This document shows, piece by piece, positions 27,798-36,388 of a stretch of 64,000 bases of DNA; the stretch's first letter is position 1, and every line of letters starts with the position of its first letter. The position numbers were made by a program, and so were the translations under genes. This DNA is from JAHDCJ01 sp039028895. GTDB taxonomy: Bacteria > Bacteroidota > Bacteroidia > Chitinophagales > Saprospiraceae. A model generated the notes under the pieces. It had not been told where the DNA came from, did no database searches, and was given only the letters and a program-made list of their open reading frames with translations. The stretch is taken from assembly GCA_039028895.1 (NCBI GenBank), contig JBCCHF010000034.1, positions 10,757 through 74,756 of the forward strand. Direction: 5' to 3'.

Positions 27798-28613
27798 ATG
27801 TCAGTCAATAAAGAAGTAAAGCGGGTAACTACTCATGTCCTTTACGCCATGAAAGAAAAGGGAGAAAAAATTTCCATGCTTACAGCATACGATTATTCCA
27901 TGGCCCGCATTCTGGATGCTGCTGGTATAGATGTTTTGTTGGTGGGTGATTCCGCATCCAATGTAATGGCTGGTCATGAAACTACTCTGCCAATCACACT
28001 GGATCAAATGATTTATCATGCCCAGTCTGTTGTAAGGGCAGTCAAACGATCACTGGTTGTGGTGGATTTACCATTTGGTTCCTACCAGGGCAATTCAAGA
28101 AAAGCACTGGATTCAACCATCCGAATCATGAAAGAGTCTGGTGCTCATGCTGTAAAACTTGAAGGTGGTTCTGAGATTGAGGAATCCATCAGCAGGATTT
28201 TAAGTGCGGGTGTGCCTGTTATGGGTCACCTGGGTCTTACCCCGCAATCAATTTACAAATTTGGCACTTACACAGTCAGAGCCAAGCAGGAAGCTGAGGC
28301 ACAAAAGCTTAAGGAAGATGCAAAGTTATTACAGGAACTAGGGTGTTTCTCTATTGTTCTGGAAAAAATTCCCGCTGCTCTTGCTAAAGAGGTTTCTGAA
28401 AGTTTGGATATTCCGACTATCGGTATTGGAGGTGGGCCCCATTGCGATGGACAAGTCATTGTAACCCATGACCTATTAGGCATTACAAAAGATTTTCACC
28501 CAAGATTTCTGAGGCGTTACATGGAGTTGTTTGAAGGCATTAAAGATGCTGTAAAACATTACATTGTCGATGTCAAGTCAGGTGACTTCCCAAATGACCA
28601 GGAGTCTTATTAA
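27798..28613 (+). CDS. panB: 3-methyl-2-oxobutanoate hydroxymethyltransferase PanB
   Basis: First step of pantothenate synthesis: transfers a hydroxymethyl group from methylene-THF to ketoisovalerate, giving ketopantoate. 271 residues. [26 protein letters not shown] near 26-52, the metal Asp in [18 protein letters not shown] near 115, [18 protein letters not shown] near 135-152, and the Glu-bearing [18 protein letters not shown], then [24 protein letters not shown]. Alone on the plus strand before mltG. Very sure. Confidence 0.96.
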   Translation: MSVNKEVKRVTTHVLYAMKEKGEKISMLTAYDYSMARILDAAGIDVLLVGDSASNVMAGHETTLPITLDQMIYHAQSVVRAVKRSLVVVDLPFGSYQGNSRKALDSTIRIMKESGAHAVKLEGGSEIEESISRILSAGVPVMGHLGLTPQSIYKFGTYTVRAKQEAEAQKLKEDAKLLQELGCFSIVLEKIPAALAKEVSESLDIPTIGIGGGPHCDGQVIVTHDLLGITKDFHPRFLRRYMELFEGIKDAVKHYIVDVKSGDFPNDQESY

Positions 28614-28755
28614 ATCTCAGGAATCTTATTAGTTTTTATTGTCACATGAATTTTATTTCGGACGTAAAATATTCCGAATTTTTTCGCTGTTTTGCGGTGT
28701 GTCCCGGAAATTTACACTTACCCGAGATTATTTCTATCCAGAAATTAATCTAGCT

Positions 28756-29787
28756 ATGCCTTTTCCTGTAAGAGCAAAGTCTTTCATGTTATTTTTCTTT
28801 GTGGCTATAGCCTTGCTTTCCGGATTTTTCTTTTTCCACACTAACTCTTCCGTTCTTCCAATTTCATCAGAAGAATCTCAAAAGCATTATGTCTACATCC
28901 CCTCTGGCTCATCAATTGATGGGATGGCCAACGCTCTTTACCGACAAGGCTTCCTGAAAGATAAAACAGCATTTATCCATTGGGCCCATCGCCAGGAAAT
29001 GAAACCGCGCTCAGGAAGATTCAAAATTCCTAAAGGCTTATCTCCCTACAAGTTGGTACAGCAATTCAGATTTGGTAAACAGGCACCATTGAATTTGATT
29101 TTAAATCAGAAACGTACCAAACAGGAACTGGCAGGTTATATCTCACAGCAGCTCGAGATTGATTCACTGACATTCATCCGAGCATTGAATAATAGATATT
29201 TGTTACAACGGTACAATTGCACACCAGAAAATGTTATCGCCCTTATGATTCCTAATACTTACGAAGTGTATTGGAATTATTCTGCCCAGCAATTTCTGGA
29301 GAGAATGTATAAGGAAAGTCAGACTTTCTGGAATGAACCCAGGCTAGCTAAAGCCAGGCAAATGGGCCTCAGCACCAAGGAAGTGATTACACTGGCATCC
29401 ATCGTTGAAAAAGAGACCAATAAGGATGATGAAAAGTCTAGGATCGCTGGAGTATACCTGAATCGACTCAACTCAAAGGGATGGCGTCTTGATGCAGACC
29501 CATGTGTCATTTTTGCCTGGAATGATTTCTCAATCAGGAGACTACAGCCCCATCATTATACAATTGATTCTCCTTACAACACCTATAAATATCAGGGTTT
29601 ACCGCCAGGACCAATCTGTATGCCTTCCATCAAGACTATTGAAAAAACCCTAGATGCCGAAAAACATAATTATATGTTCTTCTGTGCTCGTCCAGATGGC
29701 TCAGGCTATCACGCTTTCGCTAAAAACCTGAGTACCCATAAACTCAACGCCTACAAGTACAAGGTCTGGTATGACGCCAATAACTAG
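28756..29787 (+). CDS. mltG: Endolytic murein transglycosylase MltG
   Basis: YceG/MltG family: cleaves nascent peptidoglycan strands and is thought to end glycan elongation. 343 residues from the ATG at 28756 (the frame stays open to a TTG at 28639, but the signal anchor starts after 28756). One membrane anchor at about 8-25 (LFFFVAIALLSGFFFF), then a LysM-like segment YVYIPSGSSIDGMANALYRQGFL and the catalytic domain with IPNTYEVYWN, Glu in TLASIVEKETNKDDEK and AGVYLNRL, DPCVIFAW and LPPGPICMPS. Follows panB by 142 bp and converges with the sirtuin gene. Confidence 0.94.
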   Translation: MPFPVRAKSFMLFFFVAIALLSGFFFFHTNSSVLPISSEESQKHYVYIPSGSSIDGMANALYRQGFLKDKTAFIHWAHRQEMKPRSGRFKIPKGLSPYKLVQQFRFGKQAPLNLILNQKRTKQELAGYISQQLEIDSLTFIRALNNRYLLQRYNCTPENVIALMIPNTYEVYWNYSAQQFLERMYKESQTFWNEPRLAKARQMGLSTKEVITLASIVEKETNKDDEKSRIAGVYLNRLNSKGWRLDADPCVIFAWNDFSIRRLQPHHYTIDSPYNTYKYQGLPPGPICMPSIKTIEKTLDAEKHNYMFFCARPDGSGYHAFAKNLSTHKLNAYKYKVWYDANN

Positions 29788-29804
29788 CTTGGCAAAAAGA
29801 TTGA

Positions 29805-30497
29805 TCAAGACTCCTTCTTCAAAAGATTTACAAGTTCGGGAACCCCATCTGTTGCTTTCTTTTCAATAATCTCAAGATTTTTATAGTGCGATTGGTTGAC
29901 CTGTGGGTACGGATCAATAAAGAATTTAGGCACTTCTGGCCTCACATATTCAATTAGGCTTGCAGCAGGATATACCTGCATGGAAGTCCCAATTATGATA
30001 AAATAGTCCGATAAGGCTGTAATTTGTATGGCTGGATCAAGCATTGGTACAGCTTCGCCGAACCATACGATATGCGGTCTTAACTGGGAGCCCTCATCAC
30101 ATTGATCCCCCAAATTGATATCACCTGGCCAATCGTAAACCAGTGATGGGTTTACAGTACTCCTGGCTTTTAATAATTCACCATGTAGATGAAGTACCCT
30201 TTTTGAACCACCCCTTTCATGCAGGTCGTCGACATTCTGAGTAATAACACATACTTCAAAATCTTCATCAAGTTCCGCTAATGCTTTATGAGCAGCATTG
30301 GGGAATACAGTATGTAGTTGTGCTCGCCTTTCGTTGTAGAATTTCAAAACGAGCTCCCGGTTTCTATACCAACCCCCTGGTGAAGCTACATCCTCTACCT
30401 TATGTCCTTCCCAAAGTCCTCCAGCCCCTCTGAATGTTTTAATGCCTGACTCAGCACTAATACCTGCTCCTGTCAAAATGGCGATTTTCTTTTTCAC
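29805..30497 (-). CDS. cobB: NAD-dependent protein deacylase (sirtuin, CobB-type)
   Basis: Removes acyl groups from lysines with NAD+. 230 residues. GAGISAESGIKTFRG (10-24), TQNVDDLHERGG near 86-97 and HLHGE with catalytic His105. Tyr54 and Arg57 in FYNERR match the Y-x-x-R pair of class III enzymes that favour succinyl/malonyl groups. The zinc-site Cys tetrad of E. coli CobB is not intact: only Cys132 remains, a form I believe is common among Bacteroidota. Start is a GTG that overlaps the upstream nnr stop codon (GTGA, 30497-30494), pointing to translational coupling with the NAD(P)HX-repair gene. Confidence 0.9.
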   Translation of the reverse strand: MKKKIAILTGAGISAESGIKTFRGAGGLWEGHKVEDVASPGGWYRNRELVLKFYNERRAQLHTVFPNAAHKALAELDEDFEVCVITQNVDDLHERGGSKRVLHLHGELLKARSTVNPSLVYDWPGDINLGDQCDEGSQLRPHIVWFGEAVPMLDPAIQITALSDYFIIIGTSMQVYPAASLIEYVRPEVPKFFIDPYPQVNQSHYKNLEIIEKKATDGVPELVNLLKKES

Positions 30498-32005
30498 TTG
30501 TCTGTCGATTTAATTTTAATAAATGCTTTTCCCAAATATTCAACAATGTCTGAGGCAGCAAGCGCTTCCTGGCTTAACTCATCTGCCGCCATATCGCCTG
30601 CAAGCCCATGGAGGTGTACTCCCATAACTGCAGAATCAAAGGGAGAATACCCTTGGGCTAATAGGGCCGTTAATATACCAGTTAACACATCTCCGCTCCC
30701 TCCGGTTCCCATTCCAGGGTTTCCAGTGTTATTGAACCAAATGTCACCTGAAGGACATGCAATCGCCGAGTGGGCACCTTTTAAAATTATCCAGGCCTTA
30801 AATTTAGCCGCCACGTGTGAAAGTCGCTCCAGTCTTTCAATATCATTTTTTGTTTTGCCAAACAACCGTTCAAACTCTTTAGGGTGAGGTGTCATGATAC
30901 AATTATCCGGTAATTGATCTAACCATCCGGGGCTTTCAGACAGGATATTAAGCGCATCGGCATCAATGACAAGAGCAGCCTCTGCCTTTTCAAGTATTGA
31001 CTTAAGAACAAAAGCGGTTCTTTTTGAAGTACCTATTCCTGGACCAATACCAATTGCTTTATACTTCGAAAGTTCAGGAGCCAATGTCAATTCATCATGA
31101 TGCTGATCGGTTAATACCATTGCTTCAGGCACAGCAATTTGCATTATCGAATATCCACATTCCGGTAAATAGGTGGTGAGTAACCCTGTACCTGCTCTAA
31201 GCGCTCCTTTCGCTGCTAAAACAGCAGCCCCGATCTTACCTTTTGCCCCTCCGACAATTAAACTATGACCATAGGTTCCCTTATGTCCATATTTCGTTCT
31301 GGGCTTGTAAATTGAGGCAATCTTTCCAGGAGTGATCAAGTTGAAAATACTATCCTGCTTTTCGATAAAGTTATGGTCAAGTTGTATTGACCTGAAGCTC
31401 CAGGTTCCCACAAATTTACCATTCGACGGGAGAAAGAAAGCTAATTTTGGTCTTTCAAAGCTTAAGGTCTTTTCTGCTTGAATAGCTGGTGAATTTGTAA
31501 TTGTGTCACTAAACAGACCGGATGGGATATCCACACTAACAACCTCATTTTTCAATTCATTAATTGTCTCGATGGTTTCAGCAACAAAGCCTTTTACCGG
31601 TCGGGAAAGGCCGGAGCCCAGAATAGCATCTATGACGATTTCATTGCCTAATAATTCAGGAAAGGAAGCAACAGAATCGCAGGTGTTAACTTTGACGGTG
31701 GTTTGGTTCAGCAGCCTTTTGAGGTTAATATCAAAATCACCTGAAGTCCTTCTGCCGAATTTCACAATGACCACTACGACCTCATACTCATCCTTATATA
31801 ACAACCTGGCGATTGCCAAACCATCTCCTCCATTATTCCCGGGACCGCAAAACACAAGCACCCTTTGGGATGGCAAATAATGTGATTTAAACCAATCTAC
31901 AAAAATTTCCGAAGCCCTTTCCATAAGATCGATTGGAGCGATTGGCTCATGATTAATAGAATATTGGTCTGCTTCCCTGGTTTGTTGAGCACTTATTATT
32001 TTCAT
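30494..32005 (-). CDS. nnr: Bifunctional NAD(P)HX epimerase/dehydratase (NnrE-NnrD)
   Basis: Repairs damaged NAD(P)H hydrates. 503 residues from the ATG at 32005. The N-terminal YjeF_N domain (~1-210) has FCGPGNNGGDGLAIARLL near 52-69 and a VDAILGSGLSRPVKG segment near 123-137. The C-terminal kinase-fold domain (ADP-dependent dehydratase) has KGTYGHSLIVGGAKGKIGA near 243-261, GPGIGTS, the MTPHPKEFERLFG motif and the anion hole NTGNPGMGTGGSGDVLTG with the catalytic Asp. The 3' end overlaps the sirtuin start by 4 bp. Function is secure; the pairing with a NAD-consuming deacylase is suggestive. Confidence 0.94.
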   Translation of the reverse strand: MKIISAQQTREADQYSINHEPIAPIDLMERASEIFVDWFKSHYLPSQRVLVFCGPGNNGGDGLAIARLLYKDEYEVVVVIVKFGRRTSGDFDINLKRLLNQTTVKVNTCDSVASFPELLGNEIVIDAILGSGLSRPVKGFVAETIETINELKNEVVSVDIPSGLFSDTITNSPAIQAEKTLSFERPKLAFFLPSNGKFVGTWSFRSIQLDHNFIEKQDSIFNLITPGKIASIYKPRTKYGHKGTYGHSLIVGGAKGKIGAAVLAAKGALRAGTGLLTTYLPECGYSIMQIAVPEAMVLTDQHHDELTLAPELSKYKAIGIGPGIGTSKRTAFVLKSILEKAEAALVIDADALNILSESPGWLDQLPDNCIMTPHPKEFERLFGKTKNDIERLERLSHVAAKFKAWIILKGAHSAIACPSGDIWFNNTGNPGMGTGGSGDVLTGILTALLAQGYSPFDSAVMGVHLHGLAGDMAADELSQEALAASDIVEYLGKAFIKIKSTDK

Positions 32006-32122
32006 CAAAAGAAATGCTTAAGATCAAAACCAGAATAAAAGAAGCCTGGTATTTTCAATAAACATGAATCGTATTTTTAAATTAGCGCATCAAATTAACC
32101 AAAATAAAGTGCTTGATAAATA

Positions 32123-33295
32123 ATGAAGTTCAAATTTCCCGATAATTTTTTCTGGGGTACATCCACTGCATTTGCCCAAATCGAAACCGCCACTGATCAT
32201 AACTGGAAAGGCGTTGAGTCCAAAGATGGCTATACGTTTTTAAGAACCATCGACCACGAAAAAAGAAGAGTTGAAGATGCAGGTTATATCAAGCAGTTTG
32301 GCACTGTTTACCGTTGCGGAGTGGATTGGGCCAGATTACAATCCGCTCCTTTTGCAGACTTTGACCTTGATGTAGTAAAGGAGTACAGGACTTTTTTTGA
32401 AGATCTCATATCAGGCGGAATGGAAATTTTGTTTGTAATACACCATTTTACAAATCCACTTTGGTTTGAGGAAAATGGGACATGGCTTAATGAAGATAAC
32501 ATTCCGGCATTCCTGGATTTTGCTCAAAAATGTATTGATCATTTTTCTGACCAGGTAGCTTTTTGGAATACTTTCAACGAACCTGCAGTTTATGCTATGA
32601 ATGGCTTTGTCGTCGGCAATTTCCCACCTTTTAAAAAGAATATATTCAAAGGTAACAAGGTGTTACGCAATATGGGTAGAGCCCATGAGATAACATACCG
32701 GATGCTAAAGAAAAATAACCCAGAAAAGCAGGTTGGTATTTCAAAAAACACAGGCTGGTTTAAAGGAACCAATGCAATAGGAAGTATGCTGGCTAAATTT
32801 GTCGATTGGTGGTTCATTGACTACGCTGCCAGTCATTTCAAAACTGTTGATTTCTGGGGTGTTAGTTACTACGCTTATGTGCCATTTACCCCCTTCCCGG
32901 TAACGGAAATAGACAATCCGGGAAAACTCGATAAGCTCAGAATTCCTCATGATAAAATGTGGGGGTATTATCCTGATGGACTTCGCCAAATTCTGATCCG
33001 ATTTCATAAAAAATATGGCCTTCCAATTATGATTACAGAAAACGGGGTTTGCACAGACGATGCTCGTTTCAGGAAAGAAAGTATGCGGAATTATCTCGAA
33101 GCCTGCCATGGAGCTTTAGAAGCAGGGGTTGATCTTATCGGGTATATTTATTGGTCGACTTTCGACAATTTCGAATGGAACCTTGGTCCAACTTACCGTT
33201 TTGGATTGGTGGAAGTAGATATGGACACGATGGAACGCAAAATGACGCCTGCAGGTGAATTATACAAAACCATCACACAGAACAACGGAATTTGA
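32123..33295 (+). CDS. Glycoside hydrolase family 1 (beta-glucosidase-like), compact form
   Basis: 390 residues, shorter than usual GH1 enzymes (~450). FPDNFFWGTSTAFAQIE near 5-21, VDWARLQ near 67, HHFTNPLWF near 107, the acid/base Glu153 in TFNEPAVYAMNG and the nucleophile Glu306 in MITENGVCTDD, then YWSTFDNFEWNLGPTYRFGLVEVD near 330-353. Both catalytic residues are present, so an active retaining beta-glycosidase is likely. No signal peptide, so cytosolic; substrate not predictable. Loops between 180 and 290 are short. No sugar transport genes nearby. Divergent from the nnr-cobB pair. Confidence 0.93.
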   Translation: MKFKFPDNFFWGTSTAFAQIETATDHNWKGVESKDGYTFLRTIDHEKRRVEDAGYIKQFGTVYRCGVDWARLQSAPFADFDLDVVKEYRTFFEDLISGGMEILFVIHHFTNPLWFEENGTWLNEDNIPAFLDFAQKCIDHFSDQVAFWNTFNEPAVYAMNGFVVGNFPPFKKNIFKGNKVLRNMGRAHEITYRMLKKNNPEKQVGISKNTGWFKGTNAIGSMLAKFVDWWFIDYAASHFKTVDFWGVSYYAYVPFTPFPVTEIDNPGKLDKLRIPHDKMWGYYPDGLRQILIRFHKKYGLPIMITENGVCTDDARFRKESMRNYLEACHGALEAGVDLIGYIYWSTFDNFEWNLGPTYRFGLVEVDMDTMERKMTPAGELYKTITQNNGI

Positions 33296-33351
33296 TCTTT
33301 GATAAAACCCATTATTTTTTATCCTGAATATATTTCCATATTTTTTCGGAA

Positions 33352-34218
33352 ATGTGCGTTCAGTATAAAAATCTCCGCTTGTCAATTTTTATCAGCCTGG
33401 CATTGATGTTAGCCGCTTTTCAGGTATCAGGTCAGAATGGTTCGCCCCCTTCTGCAGGAGCAAAAGGACTGTCAATGGGCAATGCAGCTGTCAACTTCCA
33501 TGACATCAACAGCATTTTTAGCAATCAGGCAGGTTTAGCTTTTCTCGATAACTGGTCAGCAATGATTCATGCAGAATCACGGTTTTTATTACCAGAAATA
33601 AAAATGATTAATGCTGGTTTTGCTTATCCGACCAGTTTTGGCACCTTCGGCCTTTCTGTGAGTTATTTCGGCTTTGATCTTTACAACGAACAAAAAATAG
33701 GAATCTCTTATGCCCGCAAACTGTTTGATGACGTTGCTATTGGCGTCCAGTTTGACTATTTGGGCACTTCAATAGCAGAATATGGAAATTCTGGTAGGTT
33801 CACTTTTGAAGGGGGAGTTCAGGCTCGATTGATGGAGATGTTCCTGGTCGGCGCACATGTTTACAGTCCAATTAGAGTTTCCCTTACGGAAAATGAAAAT
33901 TTACCCACAGAATTTACTGCTGGTGTTACCTGGGAAGCATCTGACAAATTCCTGATTGCCGTGGAAATAGAGAAAGATATTGACTTTCCTGCCTCATTTC
34001 ATGGAGGACTTGAATACCTCATTTTGGACAAATTGGCACTAAGAGCAGGAGTAAGTACACAACCAGTTCAGAATACATTTGGCATCGGCCTTTTCCTGGG
34101 AAACCTTGTGATTGATATTGGGTCTGCATATCACCAGGAGCTTGGGTTCACCCCATCAGTAAGTATTGCTTTTCAACAGAAAAAGAAATCATCTGGCAAT
34201 GCGGAAGAACCCTACTAA
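33352..34218 (+). CDS. PorV/PorQ-like outer-membrane barrel protein
   Basis: 288 residues with signal peptide MCVQYKNLRLSIFISLALMLAAFQVSGQ. The mature protein starts with GAKGLSMGNAAVNFHDINSIFSNQAGLAFLDNWSAMIHAESRFLLPE-like text, the hallmark of FadL-related PorV/PorQ proteins of type IX secretion and of related barrels, followed by alternating strands to the C-terminus. A role as a T9SS accessory or a transport barrel is possible; PorV proper is longer. It overlaps the next gene by 20 bp, so the two are translated together. Confidence 0.7.
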   Translation: MCVQYKNLRLSIFISLALMLAAFQVSGQNGSPPSAGAKGLSMGNAAVNFHDINSIFSNQAGLAFLDNWSAMIHAESRFLLPEIKMINAGFAYPTSFGTFGLSVSYFGFDLYNEQKIGISYARKLFDDVAIGVQFDYLGTSIAEYGNSGRFTFEGGVQARLMEMFLVGAHVYSPIRVSLTENENLPTEFTAGVTWEASDKFLIAVEIEKDIDFPASFHGGLEYLILDKLALRAGVSTQPVQNTFGIGLFLGNLVIDIGSAYHQELGFTPSVSIAFQQKKKSSGNAEEPY

Positions 34219-36307
34219 TATTATCCTATTTTGCTTAATCGCTTTTGCGTCATTGAGTCATGCCCAGAAAGATTCTTCTTTCGTAGATTCGCCGCTTTAT
34301 GACATTGACCCGGTTACGAGAGAATACATAGAAAACATTGTTGAAGACAGTGATGCAGAATTTGACTTCGTCGATATATTTGACCGATTGGAGACATTCA
34401 GGCGAAAGCCATTAAATCTGAATAAAGCCACAGAAGAAGATCTTGCCGGAATTGGGCTTTTGACCTCTTTCCAGGCCATTGCCCTGGTCCGTTATCGAGC
34501 AATAGCCGGCGACCTGATTTCGATCTACGAATTGCAGGCTGTTCCGGGCTTTGACCTGGGCACGATCAATCGCATTATCCCCTATGTAAGAATCAATGAA
34601 GGCCAGCAGGGGTTCCAGGTGTCTCCACTCAAAATGCTTTACCAGGGAGAAAATGAACTGTTTTTTCGTTGGTCAAGAGTATTAGAAGAGGCCATCGGGT
34701 TTTCCCCACCTTTTGATTCTACCGATACCCGGTACCTCGGCGACCCTAACAAATATTATGTGCGGTTCAGACATAATTATGAGAATCGATTGTCATGGGG
34801 ATTCACTTTGGAGAAAGATCCTGGTGAGGAATTTTTTAGCGGTTCCAACAAACAGGGATTTGACTTTTACTCCTTCCATTTAGCATACAAAAACATAAGT
34901 CCCTTAGTGAAATCAATCGTTTTGGGCGACTTTGACGTCAATTTTGGCCAAGGCCTTGTCATGTCTTCCGGATTTTCCAATGGGAAAAGTTCTTATGTCA
35001 CTTCAATCAAAAGATCACAGACGGCTTTGAGGCCTTATCGATCTGTTAATGAGGCTGTTTTTCTTCGTGGTGGCGGATTCACCCTAGGATTATCAGACAA
35101 TTTCGAGTTAACTGGTTTTGCTAGTTACCGGGCTCGAGATGCTAATGTTACCCAAATCGATACACTTGAAAACCTTTCAGAAGTTTCTGCATTCAGTTCT
35201 CTCCAGGAATCTGGTTTGCATCGCACACCCGCAGAAATCGAAGATGAAAATGCAATAAATCAGTTTACAACCGGTGGAGGGATTAAATGGCAATCAGGTC
35301 AGCAAACTATCGGGGTGAACGCTGTTTATAACTCATTTGATGCATCTTTTAACCGGACTATACAGCCTTATAACCAGTTTTTTTTCAACTCTGGTAAATT
35401 ATTTAATCTAAGTACCGAATATGGATTCCTGGTTCGCAATCTGAATTTCTTTGGTGAAACTGCATGGAGTGATAACGGCGGGTTTGCAACTACGAATGGA
35501 CTCTTAATCGGAGTTGATCGTAAAGTCGATATTGCTTTACTTTATCGCTATTTTGGAAAAGATTTTCAAGCTCTTTACGGAAATCCATTTGCAGAAACCT
35601 CTTCAGGAAATAATGAAGCAGGGCTTTATGTTGGCGTTGAGGTAAATCCCAATTACAATTGGCAGATCAGTGGTTATTTTGATGCCTGGCAACATCCATG
35701 GTTACGATTTAGAACGGATGGAATAGCCAGCGGTTATGAATATCTCGTACAGGTTCGGTATCGCATTAAACGCCGGATGGAAGTTTACTTGCGTTTCAGA
35801 GATGAGTACAAACCAATAAATGCCCCTGACAACGATACCCCTGTCGATTTTTTGACAACAGTGAGAAAAACAAATATCCGGCTAAATGTCAATAACAAAG
35901 TTTCAAGAGCGCTTGAATTAAGGAATCGCCTCGAACTGGTTTTTTACGACGACCAGGAGTCACCAGTATCTCGTGGGTTCATGCTTTATCAGGATGTCAT
36001 TTATAAGCCAATTGGAATTCCATTCTCCTTTACAGGAAGGTTTGCCATTTTCAATACAGACGATTACGATTCGCGCGTTTATGCATATGAAAACGACCTA
36101 CTCTACAGTTTTTCAATTCCTCCATATGCCTATAAGGGCCTGCGCTATTACCTTAACCTGAGGTATAAAGGCATCAGAAATACAACCCTGGAGTTTAGAA
36201 TTTCACAATCCTATGTTAGAGACCGTACCAGTTTTGGTTCATTCCTTTCAATTATTCCCGGCCTTACCAGAACCGAAGTCAAAGCCCAATTAAAATACAA
36301 GTTCTAG
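34199..36307 (+). CDS. Outer-membrane protein with N-terminal helix-hairpin-helix domain
   Basis: 702 residues from the ATG at 34199 (a TTG 33 bp upstream lies deeper in the previous gene and precedes no signal). Signal peptide (1-22, MRKNPTNIILFCLIAFASLSHAQ). Residues 70-130 form a ComEA-type HhH pair: LNLNKATEEDLAGIGLLTS, then ELQAVPGFDLGTINRIIPYV. The remaining ~570 residues are rich in Tyr/Phe strand patterns ending on an aromatic-hydrophobic C-terminus (AQLKYKF), a typical outer-membrane barrel. HhH domains usually bind DNA without sequence preference. It overlaps the PorV-like gene, so they may act as one complex. DNA uptake is a possible role but only inference. Confidence 0.72.
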   Translation: MRKNPTNIILFCLIAFASLSHAQKDSSFVDSPLYDIDPVTREYIENIVEDSDAEFDFVDIFDRLETFRRKPLNLNKATEEDLAGIGLLTSFQAIALVRYRAIAGDLISIYELQAVPGFDLGTINRIIPYVRINEGQQGFQVSPLKMLYQGENELFFRWSRVLEEAIGFSPPFDSTDTRYLGDPNKYYVRFRHNYENRLSWGFTLEKDPGEEFFSGSNKQGFDFYSFHLAYKNISPLVKSIVLGDFDVNFGQGLVMSSGFSNGKSSYVTSIKRSQTALRPYRSVNEAVFLRGGGFTLGLSDNFELTGFASYRARDANVTQIDTLENLSEVSAFSSLQESGLHRTPAEIEDENAINQFTTGGGIKWQSGQQTIGVNAVYNSFDASFNRTIQPYNQFFFNSGKLFNLSTEYGFLVRNLNFFGETAWSDNGGFATTNGLLIGVDRKVDIALLYRYFGKDFQALYGNPFAETSSGNNEAGLYVGVEVNPNYNWQISGYFDAWQHPWLRFRTDGIASGYEYLVQVRYRIKRRMEVYLRFRDEYKPINAPDNDTPVDFLTTVRKTNIRLNVNNKVSRALELRNRLELVFYDDQESPVSRGFMLYQDVIYKPIGIPFSFTGRFAIFNTDDYDSRVYAYENDLLYSFSIPPYAYKGLRYYLNLRYKGIRNTTLEFRISQSYVRDRTSFGSFLSIIPGLTRTEVKAQLKYKF

Positions 36308-36321
36308 TCACTTTAAACAAG

Positions 36322-36362
36322 AAACGGCTGCACTGTCCTCCTTGGGATCAGTTACAGCCGTT
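36322..36362. terminator. Long hairpin between convergent genes, likely terminator
   Basis: AACGGCTG (36323-36330) pairs with CAGCCGTT (36355-36362); inside, ACTG/CAGT and TCC/GGA extend the stem imperfectly. There is no strong T-tract on either side, so efficiency is uncertain, but it sits between two converging stop codons. Confidence 0.55.
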
Positions 36363-36388
36363 ATCAACCCTCCGATAAAATTTCTTTA

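Noticed and set aside
28639..28755. 117-bp N-terminal extension of MltG
   Set aside because: The TTG start would put ~39 residues without family counterpart before the membrane anchor; ATG at 28756 gives the usual length.
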